Below, piece by piece: positions 35,800 to 42,870 of a DNA stretch of 64,000 nt. The DNA is from Xenorhabdus miraniensis. GTDB taxonomy: Bacteria > Pseudomonadota > Gammaproteobacteria > Enterobacterales > Enterobacteriaceae. The DNA lies in contig NZ_NITZ01000006.1 in NCBI RefSeq assembly GCF_002632615.1, positions 62,001 through 126,000 of the forward strand. Direction: 5' to 3'. Positions within the stretch are counted from its first letter, which is position 1. Each line of letters begins with the position of its first letter. A program made the translations under genes and the position numbers. The notes beneath the pieces were generated by a model that made no database searches, had not been told where the DNA came from, and saw only the letters and a list, made by a program, of their open reading frames with translations.

Positions 35800-36243
35800 G
35801 TTCTGCACCACTTCTTAAAATGGCCCGATGTCGCCAGTCCAACAGTTCCGGCAGTGACATTTCATCTGTCACTGCCGGTGTCCAGTGAAAAACGGTGGCA
35901 ATATCTGCCACCAATTCATCAACCGTTAATCGTTCTGGGAATCGGACTTGACCGACTTCGGCAACAAAAAATTGACCACCTCCACACTGAGATTAATCAG
36001 ATCACCAGGTGACATCATCATCAGGTCATTTTTGGTCAATGCAGGGGTGGTAACACGCGGCAGGACAAGCAGCATAGAATCCACATCCATTTCCAGCAGT
36101 GCCTGCAAACGTGCACCGCGCAACGCACCGCTGTTAGGTTTGCGTACCATCACTTCCGTGATTTCGCCGTTGCCTCGTGCCAGTGGTGCTTCCAATTCGA
36201 TGGTGCGCAGATCGTCATTTTGAGTATTCAGTGTTTCTGTCAT
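35792..36243 (-). CDS. E+E': tail assembly protein E+E' by -1 frameshift
   Basis: The E frame reads through VVNFLLPKSV; at TTTTTTG (minus strand, positions 35971-35965) a -1 slip gives NFFVAEVGQVRFPERLTVDELVADIATVFHW and continues open to TAA at 35792, overlapping the T start codon. The fused product would be 150 residues (P2: 142). P2 makes gpE and gpE+E' at a similar T-run by programmed frameshifting, and both lie between the tube and tape-measure genes as here. Shift efficiency is not visible from sequence. Confidence 0.85.
35926..36243 (-). CDS. E: P2 gpE-like tail assembly chaperone
   Basis: The unshifted product has 105 residues: IELEAPLARGNGEITEVMVRKPNSGALRG, then LPRVTTPALTKNDLMMMSPGDLINLS. 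It matches P2 gpE and serves as an assembly chaperone for the tape measure together with the frameshifted form. Located between FII and T. Confidence 0.92.
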   Translation of the reverse strand: MTETLNTQNDDLRTIELEAPLARGNGEITEVMVRKPNSGALRGARLQALLEMDVDSMLLVLPRVTTPALTKNDLMMMSPGDLINLSVEVVNFLLPKSVKSDSQND

Positions 36244-36349
36244 GGTTCAACCTTGTTTATCCGATTAAAAGCCTGTCTCAACAAGCACGATTAATGCAAA
36301 GAAGAGACAGGAAATAAGTTTTAAAAAAGCTAATTGCTAAAAGAAGCGA

Positions 36350-36868
36350 TTAAAAAAGACCGATAGCGCGGCGATGCTGCTCCAGACGATCTTCCCCACC
36401 TACTTTTTCAACCATGTTGATGGTGTCGATTTCAATCAGTTCTTCACCATTCCATGTCAGTTTGAAATAAGTGTTTTTGGCGGTGATTTTGGTCTGAGTG
36501 TTATCACCTTGTTTATAAGTACCGTGATCGAACTCTTGGAAGCGACCACGCATCACAACTTCGACTGCAACTACTTCACCGTTATCTTCACGCTCAAAAG
36601 AGCCAGCAAAGCGCAGCATGACACCGTCGGCTTTCGCGATGCCCCACTGTTTGTACAGTTGAGCTTCAACTCCACCCAGAGTGAATTCAGCATCCAGTGC
36701 GCCTTCATCCAGACCCAGATCCACCATTGCGCTGCCGTTCATGCCAGCACCGCGATAAGCTTCCAGCTTGCGGCTTAACTTAGGAAGAGTCAGTTCTTCC
36801 ACAATCCCCTGATAGTTGTTGCCATCATTGAACAAGTTCAGGTATTTAAGTTTGCGAGGTAATGCCAT
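36350..36868 (-). CDS. FII: major tail tube protein gpFII
   Basis: The protein has 172 residues, the P2 FII length. Landmarks: MALPRKLKYLNLFNDGNNYQG, GMNGSAMVDLGLDEGALDAEF and FEREDNGEVVAVEVVMRGRF. It polymerises into the inner tube of the contractile tail. It follows the sheath gene by 11 bases. Confidence 0.96.
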   Translation of the reverse strand: MALPRKLKYLNLFNDGNNYQGIVEELTLPKLSRKLEAYRGAGMNGSAMVDLGLDEGALDAEFTLGGVEAQLYKQWGIAKADGVMLRFAGSFEREDNGEVVAVEVVMRGRFQEFDHGTYKQGDNTQTKITAKNTYFKLTWNGEELIEIDTINMVEKVGGEDRLEQHRRAIGLF

Positions 36869-36879
36869 CAGTTAGCCCC

Positions 36880-38055
36880 TTATTTATTGATACTTTTCGC
36901 GAAATCCATCAGGTAACTATCTGTAATGCGCTGGCGCAACATCATGTTTTCCAGTGGCGGCACAGGGGTATAGTCATAATCGATGGTCAGTTTGCCGGTT
37001 TTCAGGGTGTCTTTATCGTTGATTTTGTCGTCATACCAGCAACGACCATCAATGATGTAACCACCTGCTTTCAGCTCGCGGAACTTGGCATTGATACCTT
37101 CGATAATGTCGCGAACTAGCGATGGAGTCAGCGGCTTGTCGATTGCCCACATATGCGCGTCAGCCATGGTGTCAGCCAGAACCTGAGCGGTACGGGTGTA
37201 GCTTTCGAATGGGAACAGTGAGTCCTCAGAATCAGAGCCAGCACAAGTGCGTGAACCCCAGAAACGAAAACCGTTTTTGCGGATCAGTGTTGTGATGTGA
37301 TTCTGGTTCAGCAGATCAGCCTCAGTTCCAGTCGCTTGCAGATCCCAGAAGACATCGGCAGACAGACCCGTTACACCGTTAACACCTACGTTGGACAATG
37401 TTTTGTGCCAGCCGGTCTCTTCGTCGATTTTAGCGCGCAAGCCCAGTGCATAAGCCGTTGCAGGTGCGATAACTTCACCTTTATCCCATCTCAGGAAATC
37501 AGGCCAAATCAGCATTACCTCACGCTGACCGAAGTTTTCACGATATTTGATCGCTTCAATGTAGGTCTTGCAGCCATAAGCGCTGACATACGCCATTGCT
37601 TTCAGTTGCTTGGCAATAACGGCCAGTTCAGCGGCCACAGCTTTTGAATCCAGACCCGGAACACCCAGAATGCGAGGTTTAACACCGAGCTGGCTTTGCG
37701 CAGCGAGCAGTGCCTGCATACCCGTTTTCTTGCCTTCTGGAGTAACCCCACCGATGATATTGTTACTGGTTTTTTCTTCAGTTTCGCCCTCAGCCACACG
37801 AACCACGACAGTGACAGGTTGTGCCTGTGCTGCGATTGCTTTCAGTGATGCGGCCAAAGTGCCTTTTTCACCAGCTTTACCAATGGCGCTCATAACGTCA
37901 GTCAGTAATACCGGTGTGTCTAATGGAAATGTTTTTTCGTCTGCGTCAGGTGCAGTACAAACCATACCTACGATAGCGGTGCTAACGGTAGTGATGGTGC
38001 GCGTACCTTCTTTGATTTCCTGTACACGGACGCCGTGATGATAGTCTTGTGCCAT
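36880..38055 (-). CDS. FI: major tail sheath protein gpFI
   Basis: The protein has 391 residues (P2 FI: 396). Landmarks: YHHGVRVQEI..GTRTI..VSTAIVGMV at the N-terminus and FRFWGSRTCAGSDSEDSLFPFE near residue 265. It forms the contractile sheath. First gene of the FI-FII-E-T-U-D-ogr operon, about 27 bases after the predicted +1 of an Ogr-type late promoter. Confidence 0.97.
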   Translation of the reverse strand: MAQDYHHGVRVQEIKEGTRTITTVSTAIVGMVCTAPDADEKTFPLDTPVLLTDVMSAIGKAGEKGTLAASLKAIAAQAQPVTVVVRVAEGETEEKTSNNIIGGVTPEGKKTGMQALLAAQSQLGVKPRILGVPGLDSKAVAAELAVIAKQLKAMAYVSAYGCKTYIEAIKYRENFGQREVMLIWPDFLRWDKGEVIAPATAYALGLRAKIDEETGWHKTLSNVGVNGVTGLSADVFWDLQATGTEADLLNQNHITTLIRKNGFRFWGSRTCAGSDSEDSLFPFESYTRTAQVLADTMADAHMWAIDKPLTPSLVRDIIEGINAKFRELKAGGYIIDGRCWYDDKINDKDTLKTGKLTIDYDYTPVPPLENMMLRQRITDSYLMDFAKSINK

Positions 38056-38127
38056 GATTAGCGGTTCTCCTGTTAAGGTGTGCTGATATATTGGCGGATT
38101 AGGCGAGGGAAATCATTCGATTGGGGA

Positions 38128-38145
38128 TGTGTGGTTGGAGGTACA
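38128..38145 (-). promoter_or_regulatory. Ogr box of late promoter PF
   Basis: TGTGTGGTTGGAGGTACA fits TGT-N12-ACA exactly. Its centre lies 82 bases before the FI start, so placing it at -55 puts +1 about 27 bases upstream of the gene, as in P2. The rest of 38056-38426 is AT-rich and has no gene. Confidence 0.6.
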
Positions 38146-38426
38146 AATGTGGCTTTATATTTTTATTAATAATCAATTAGTTAAATTAGTATTTAATTGA
38201 TTTTTGGTTGTAGTTGGGGAAATTGATGGTTTGGTTGGGGTGAATTCTTTATTGGTTAAATAACCACCTTATATTGATTATTTATTGAGCGATAATTAGT
38301 TCAAAATTTATCCTTTTCGGTATTGTTCGGTGTAATTTTAACTTTTGGTTATTTTTTGACAGGCTAAAGTGACTTATTTTTGTCATTGAGTTTTGGTTTT
38401 CAGGGTATAAGAAGTGGGATCTTTGC

Positions 38427-40085
38427 TTGGATCGTAGGGATCCAGAGATTTTGAATAACCTCGGTTTAACGGAAACCCGAAACCAGGCCCAGAATGCGGT
38501 GCCGAGTTCACGGAAGGTGAATGGGAAAGCGTTAGCGGAGGATGTGACCCTGAATGCGGGAGATGTCCAGGGAGAACCCCGTTTTAACCAGACGATAGAC
38601 TTAACCGGATTAAGCAGTGATCGCTATTACCCCGTATGGTGGCGGTTTCCATCCAATGACATTGGGGCTAATCCATGGTTAACCATACATCGTAATTATG
38701 CGGAAGATCGAGGAGATAAAAACCCGTTTGGGAAAGAAACACACCTTGCAGGTTTGTTATTACAAATAGAAGGTGGAGATAATCCATGGGGTGGTGATGC
38801 TCACTATCTGAATATAAAGAGAATTAGTCAAACTTATCGTAACACGGTCAAAAATATTCGTTATAAAATGATGAGTATTGCAAGACCTCTCGATGGTAAA
38901 TTTCCTCTTTTACATAATCTGAAATCTGGTGATATCACTTATTGTGACGTATTGAGTGGTTGTTATTTACGTGGCGGTTTAACCTACCATGTGACAAGTA
39001 ATTTTTCCGGTATCTATTCTTCCAATAAAGAAGGAGAGGTTGAAATAAGTAGTTGGTCAAATAATCAGGATAAGGAAATCAAATGGATGGTAAAATCCTA
39101 TGCTATTGGTGATCTCCTGTTAGGAAAAGAATACGACGATACTGTTTTGCCTTATGCCCATGATTATGCAGAAACCATCAATTTGGCTAAGAATGCCTAT
39201 CCAATCACAGGTGGAAAGCTAAATGGAGAATTAGCAGCTTCAAATGTAGTTATATCTCAAGGTGATGGAAGGCAACATTTTGCTCTTAGAGATAATGATG
39301 GAAAAACACGTGCTTATATATATAAGGATAAAGGTGGTGACGGAATACATGTTAATAATGGTTACGATGGTGGAGGAGAGTGGGTTTTTTCTAAAAGTGG
39401 GGAATTAATTTGCCCCGGTACAATAAATTCTTATTTAGCGCATACTATTAGACATACTGGTTATGGTAGAGTTAATTTTGTCCATCAAAACACCGGAGAC
39501 TATATATACTTAGAAACTACTCAGGATGGAAAAGGTATATATTTTGTTCAGAGAAATCAAGGTAACCAAAATCAATGGGTATTGAATTTTCCTCAAAAGA
39601 ATGGTGTTGTTGCTACAACTGATGATGTTGCTAATATTAGTAATATTCCTGTTGGTACTCCTTTACCATGGACACAAGCTAATCCGCCGTCTGGCTATTT
39701 GGTTTGTAATGGTCAGTCTTTTAATAAATCAACTTACCCTAAATTAGGCTTAGCCTATCCATCAGGAAAATTACCAGATTTGCGGGGGGAATTTATCCGT
39801 GGCTTGGACGCAGGGCGAAATATAGATTCAGGACGTAATATTTTGTCATGGCAAAATCAAATGGTACAAAAACATAGGCATGTTAATGGATATGGGGGGA
39901 GAGCTCATGCCTTTGGGTGGACAGATAATGCTGGTAAGGCAGGTTCTTATCATTCTGATTCTAAACAACGATTGGTATTTACCAATGATGGCTCAGATTT
40001 TGATGGTTTCAGTAATAATGGAATAGTTGGTAATGAAACTCGTCCTCGTAATATTGCATTTTTATATATAGTGAGAGCAGCATAA
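38427..40085 (+). CDS. silent tail-fibre C-terminal cassette (opposite orientation)
   Basis: A 552-codon frame starts at TTG with no ribosome site and lacks the gpH N-terminal domain. From the recombination site at 38457 onwards it reads NLGLTETRNQAQNAV, a KVNGKAL..DVTLNAGDV stem unit, a long variable middle, then the collar VGTPLPW..ANPPSGYLVCNGQSF, KLPDLRGEFIRGLDAGRN, HRHV and the ending ETRPRNIAFLYIVRAA. Inversion between its site and the one at 43367 would fuse it in frame to the H N-terminus. Read as it lies it is probably not translated. Confidence 0.8.
   Translation: MDRRDPEILNNLGLTETRNQAQNAVPSSRKVNGKALAEDVTLNAGDVQGEPRFNQTIDLTGLSSDRYYPVWWRFPSNDIGANPWLTIHRNYAEDRGDKNPFGKETHLAGLLLQIEGGDNPWGGDAHYLNIKRISQTYRNTVKNIRYKMMSIARPLDGKFPLLHNLKSGDITYCDVLSGCYLRGGLTYHVTSNFSGIYSSNKEGEVEISSWSNNQDKEIKWMVKSYAIGDLLLGKEYDDTVLPYAHDYAETINLAKNAYPITGGKLNGELAASNVVISQGDGRQHFALRDNDGKTRAYIYKDKGGDGIHVNNGYDGGGEWVFSKSGELICPGTINSYLAHTIRHTGYGRVNFVHQNTGDYIYLETTQDGKGIYFVQRNQGNQNQWVLNFPQKNGVVATTDDVANISNIPVGTPLPWTQANPPSGYLVCNGQSFNKSTYPKLGLAYPSGKLPDLRGEFIRGLDAGRNIDSGRNILSWQNQMVQKHRHVNGYGGRAHAFGWTDNAGKAGSYHSDSKQRLVFTNDGSDFDGFSNNGIVGNETRPRNIAFLYIVRAA
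38457..38472 (+). other. gix/cix-like inversion site, left
   Basis: AACCTCGGTTTAACGG is an exact inverted copy of 43367-43382. Read on the minus strand it is CCGTTAAACCGAGGTT, whose TAAACCGAGGTT core equals the core of the Mu gix site, with the same central GA. It lies on NLGLT codons. Confidence 0.75.
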
Positions 40086-40702
40086 TGAAATATACAACAG
40101 ATATTAAAACACCAAAATTTGATGAAAATGGTTTTGCAACTTCTAATGGCTGGGTAATGGTTTATCGGGCTAATACTGAAACAAGAGAATATATTTTTGC
40201 TGATATGGAACGTATTGTCATTGGTGTCGGTTTATCTGCTGGCGCTTATTTAGACGCACCTGAAATACCAGATTCCACTGATATTGCTGTTTGTCGCAGT
40301 GAAGATGAAAAGTCATGGATTAATGAACCAGATTATCGTGGAAAAACTGCTTATCATATTAAAACCCAGCAATCCCATAAAATACAATCAATTGGAGAAT
40401 TATCTTCTGAATTAACTCTATTAGAGCCTAAGACTTTATTTGATAAATGGGATGGAAAACAATGGATAACGGATTCTGATGAAAAACAAAAGCATGATTT
40501 ACAGCAAATAGAAAATCAAAAACAATCACTGCTGCATGAAGCTGAACAAAGAATTATTCAGTTGGAGCGTAAAGTTCGACTTGATATGGCTTCAAAAGAG
40601 GAAATTTCACTATTACACAAGTGGGAAGTTTATAGTGTTAAATTGATTGATCTTGATATCTCTGATATCAAAGAACTTAACTGGCCTAAAAAACCAGAAT
40701 AA
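40085..40702 (+). CDS. tail-fibre assembly protein of the silent cassette
   Basis: The protein has 205 residues and its ATG overlaps the fibre stop (TAATG). It is a caudovirales tail-fibre assembly chaperone: NGWVMVYRANTETREY near the N-terminus, FDKWDGKQWITDSDEKQ near residue 115, a coiled region and the ending LNWPKKPE. It pairs with the fibre tip before it and would be co-expressed after inversion. Homologous to 42277-42870. Confidence 0.88.
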   Translation: MKYTTDIKTPKFDENGFATSNGWVMVYRANTETREYIFADMERIVIGVGLSAGAYLDAPEIPDSTDIAVCRSEDEKSWINEPDYRGKTAYHIKTQQSHKIQSIGELSSELTLLEPKTLFDKWDGKQWITDSDEKQKHDLQQIENQKQSLLHEAEQRIIQLERKVRLDMASKEEISLLHKWEVYSVKLIDLDISDIKELNWPKKPE

Positions 40703-40707
40703 TAATC

Positions 40708-40724
40708 AGGGGCGTAATGCCCCT
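40708..40724 (+). terminator. hairpin after silent assembly gene
   Basis: A 6-bp stem AGGGGC / GCCCCT with a 5-base loop and TTTCT tail, the same type as those at 2168 and 42256. Confidence 0.6.
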
Positions 40725-40747
40725 TTCTGCTCATTATTAACAAAAAT

Positions 40748-41707
40748 TCATTGGATGTGTTTTTTATAAAAATAAAATTTAATCAGCTTTGACATCCCAG
40801 TGATTTTATTTGTCTTTCTTTCTTGATGAATTTTTTTTATTAAATTAATCCATTTATTTACCGTAGCTTGACGGTTATACTCTTCGAATCTATTTTTACC
40901 ATTTAACACCATAGATAAATATAAATCAGGTTGATTGATTAAACTGTCTACTGCTTCTATAAACTGCTCTGGTGTTTTTGCGATTAAATAATCTAATTCA
41001 TTTAATCTTATCGCTCGCATGGATGGTTCATCGTCACAAATTAAAGGGCAACCCGCGTTCCAAGCATTAATGAGCTTGCTTGCAGGTTTTCTTAAAAGAT
41101 CTAAGCTACCATCATTTTTTCTAAAACTTATAACAATATCCATATCTGCATAATTACACCAATCTTTGTATGGGGTTATAAAATTAACTCCTCTTTTTTT
41201 TAATTCTATTTTCATATTCTCATCTGAAAAAAAATCAGGCAATGCATTTTTATGCCCGAAAAAACCTATATTTTTTATTTCATGCTTATTTTTAGCTCTA
41301 GGCTTTAATCCTGGTTGCGGCCAGTGAGGTATGAAAATTTTCCCATTTTGGGCTTGTAATGGGTTTTGGACAATAATGTAATTAGAACCAGAAACAGAAG
41401 GTCTATCCGCTTGACATATTATAGTCTTACCTCTCCATGGTTTTGTTTTAAAACTAAAATCGTCATAGTGTAATAGATTTATAGCATCTTCACGAACTTC
41501 ATTGGTTAGTGTAATATACAAGCAATCAGCATAATAATATTTTAGGTTAATTAAAGTTTGAAGAACCCAGCACGCCTTTCCTTTGCGATAATACCTATCT
41601 TCAATTAAATCTGGATTTGTTTTTTTATTTATTATCTCTTCAAAATCATAAGCACACTCTGATATGAACTTATGATTCAAAACTCCATTAACAATAATTT
41701 TATCCAT
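40748..41707 (-). CDS. glycosyltransferase-like protein inside the fibre region
   Basis: The protein has 319 residues and lacks signal and membrane segments. The second half has a GT-B style donor region: IGFFGHKNALPDFF, DIVISFRKNDGSLDLLRKPASKLINAWNAGCPLICDDEPSMRAI and a LDYLIAKTPEQFIEAVDSLI helix. It is very AT-rich compared with the tail genes. It lies between the two fibre cassettes, facing the left one, within the invertible segment. It might glycosylate fibre or cell-surface sugars to block self-killing; both are guesses. Confidence 0.65.
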   Translation of the reverse strand: MDKIIVNGVLNHKFISECAYDFEEIINKKTNPDLIEDRYYRKGKACWVLQTLINLKYYYADCLYITLTNEVREDAINLLHYDDFSFKTKPWRGKTIICQADRPSVSGSNYIIVQNPLQAQNGKIFIPHWPQPGLKPRAKNKHEIKNIGFFGHKNALPDFFSDENMKIELKKRGVNFITPYKDWCNYADMDIVISFRKNDGSLDLLRKPASKLINAWNAGCPLICDDEPSMRAIRLNELDYLIAKTPEQFIEAVDSLINQPDLYLSMVLNGKNRFEEYNRQATVNKWINLIKKIHQERKTNKITGMSKLIKFYFYKKHIQ

Positions 41708-41886
41708 TGAAAAACCATTTTGTTAATTTAAATTTAAAATATATTATCATGTTATAAGCAAATAATCCATTCATATATTTTATGTAACCTAAAGACCTAT
41801 AAATCAGCAATGACTTAAATGTTATACTAACCATCTATGTTCATAATCCTGGATAATTTACTTACCCAAGACTATCTTATAAAACA

Positions 41887-42105
41887 TCAAGCAGCTTTAA
41901 CGATATATAAAAATGCAATATTACGAGGACGGGTTTCATTTCCGCCAGTCGCTGCAGTATTTCCATTAGTATTTGTAGCACCCCAGCCACCTCGACCACC
42001 GGATTCTCTTTCAAATGCTCTAGTAAACACTCCAGAATGAGTATGGCTTTGTATACTACCCTCTTGATAAGACAGAACCTTTCTTCCCGGATCAACATTA
42101 CGTCC
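41887..42105 (-). pseudogene. tail-fibre C-terminal remnant
   Basis: About 70 codons encode the end of a third fibre tip: GRNVDPGRKVLSYQEGSIQSHTHS, a Gly-rich stretch and ETRPRNIAFLYIVKAA before TGA. The upstream part is replaced by an IS3-type end. It shows that a third specificity once occupied the cassette. Confidence 0.75.
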
Positions 42106-42130
42106 CGTGTAGCGGTATAGTAGTTACGGA

Positions 42131-42193
42131 CACACTCCGGTTGAATATGAACAGCGGTGGGAAGAGGCTAAAATAGTGTCCGGTATTTCTTGA
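42131..42193 (+). mobile_element. IS3-family transposase C-terminal remnant
   Basis: Twenty codons (HTPVEYEQRWEEAKIVSGIS, stop) match the end of IS3-type OrfB integrases. Flanking GTGTCCG(T/G) motifs at about 42130 (minus strand) and 42176 (plus strand) look like remains of element ends. Confidence 0.55.
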
Positions 42194-42213
42194 CCTCTAC
42201 AGACTGTTTAACA

Positions 42214-42249
42214 GCACCAAAAATCAACTGGCCTGAAAAACCAGAGTAA
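42214..42249 (+). pseudogene. fibre-assembly gene 3' remnant
   Basis: Eleven codons, APKINWPEKPE and stop, match the end of the assembly proteins (LNWPKKPE, IEWPEQPK) in plus orientation. The hairpin terminator at 42256-42272 follows, as after the intact copy. Confidence 0.6.
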
Positions 42250-42255
42250 CAATCA

Positions 42256-42272
42256 AGGGGCGCGTAGCCCCT
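42256..42272. terminator. bidirectional hairpin between assembly gene and remnant
   Basis: A 6-bp AGGGGC / GCCCCT stem with a 5-base loop. On the plus strand it ends the remnant; on the minus strand it lies 5 bases past the stop of 42277-42870. Confidence 0.6.
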
Positions 42273-42276
42273 ATTT

Positions 42277-42870
42277 CTATTTCGGCTGCTCCGGCCATTC
42301 AATATCGGGTGCAGTAGCGCAATCCACCCGATTGAGCAGTACTCGGTATTTACGCCATGCGATTAATGCGGATTTTTCTGTGTCGGTGGCGATATCCAGA
42401 TCGACGGCGTCCTGACAGATATCAATGTGTTCGGCTGCCGTTCTCAGTAATTGCCGTTTCTCAGATTCTGCCTGTTGTCTCTCATGAGCCTGTTTTTTAT
42501 CCGCATCGGTCACCCATCGTTTACCATCCCATTTATCAAATGCTGTAGTAGGTGCGGCTGGCGTTGTGTCCGACGGATAGTCACCGAGCACTGTAATCAC
42601 CAGTGCGGCGCCCATTTTAGTGTTGTAGACCGTTTCCCCTCGATGATCAGCAACGTATTCCCACGCTGATAAATTCTGCGAGCGGCAAATAGCATAACCC
42701 TCTTTACTTTCACCCGGTGCATCAACACACGAGTGAGCAGGGATGCCGACACCTACGGGCAAGAACTCCACAGATGTAGAACTATATTCCCGTGTTTCGC
42801 TGTGATAGTTATAAACAGTAATATCACCCGCTACAGTGGCGATCATATTTTTGTTTAATTTTGCAGTCAT
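42277..42870 (-). CDS. G: tail-fibre assembly protein gpG (active cassette)
   Basis: The protein has 197 residues and overlaps the fibre stop by one base. Landmarks: ITVYNYHSETREY, FLPVGVGIPAHSCVDAPGESKEGYAICRS, FDKWDGKRWVTDADKKQAHERQQAE and the end IEWPEQPK. It is the chaperone that folds the trimeric fibre tip made by the gene before it. It diverges from the silent-cassette copy in the first half, as expected if each matches its own fibre tip. Confidence 0.9.
   Translation of the reverse strand: MTAKLNKNMIATVAGDITVYNYHSETREYSSTSVEFLPVGVGIPAHSCVDAPGESKEGYAICRSQNLSAWEYVADHRGETVYNTKMGAALVITVLGDYPSDTTPAAPTTAFDKWDGKRWVTDADKKQAHERQQAESEKRQLLRTAAEHIDICQDAVDLDIATDTEKSALIAWRKYRVLLNRVDCATAPDIEWPEQPK

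Noticed and set aside
41760..41886. Invertase gene near the fibre cassettes
   Set aside because: Too short and no serine-recombinase motif in any frame of the fibre region.
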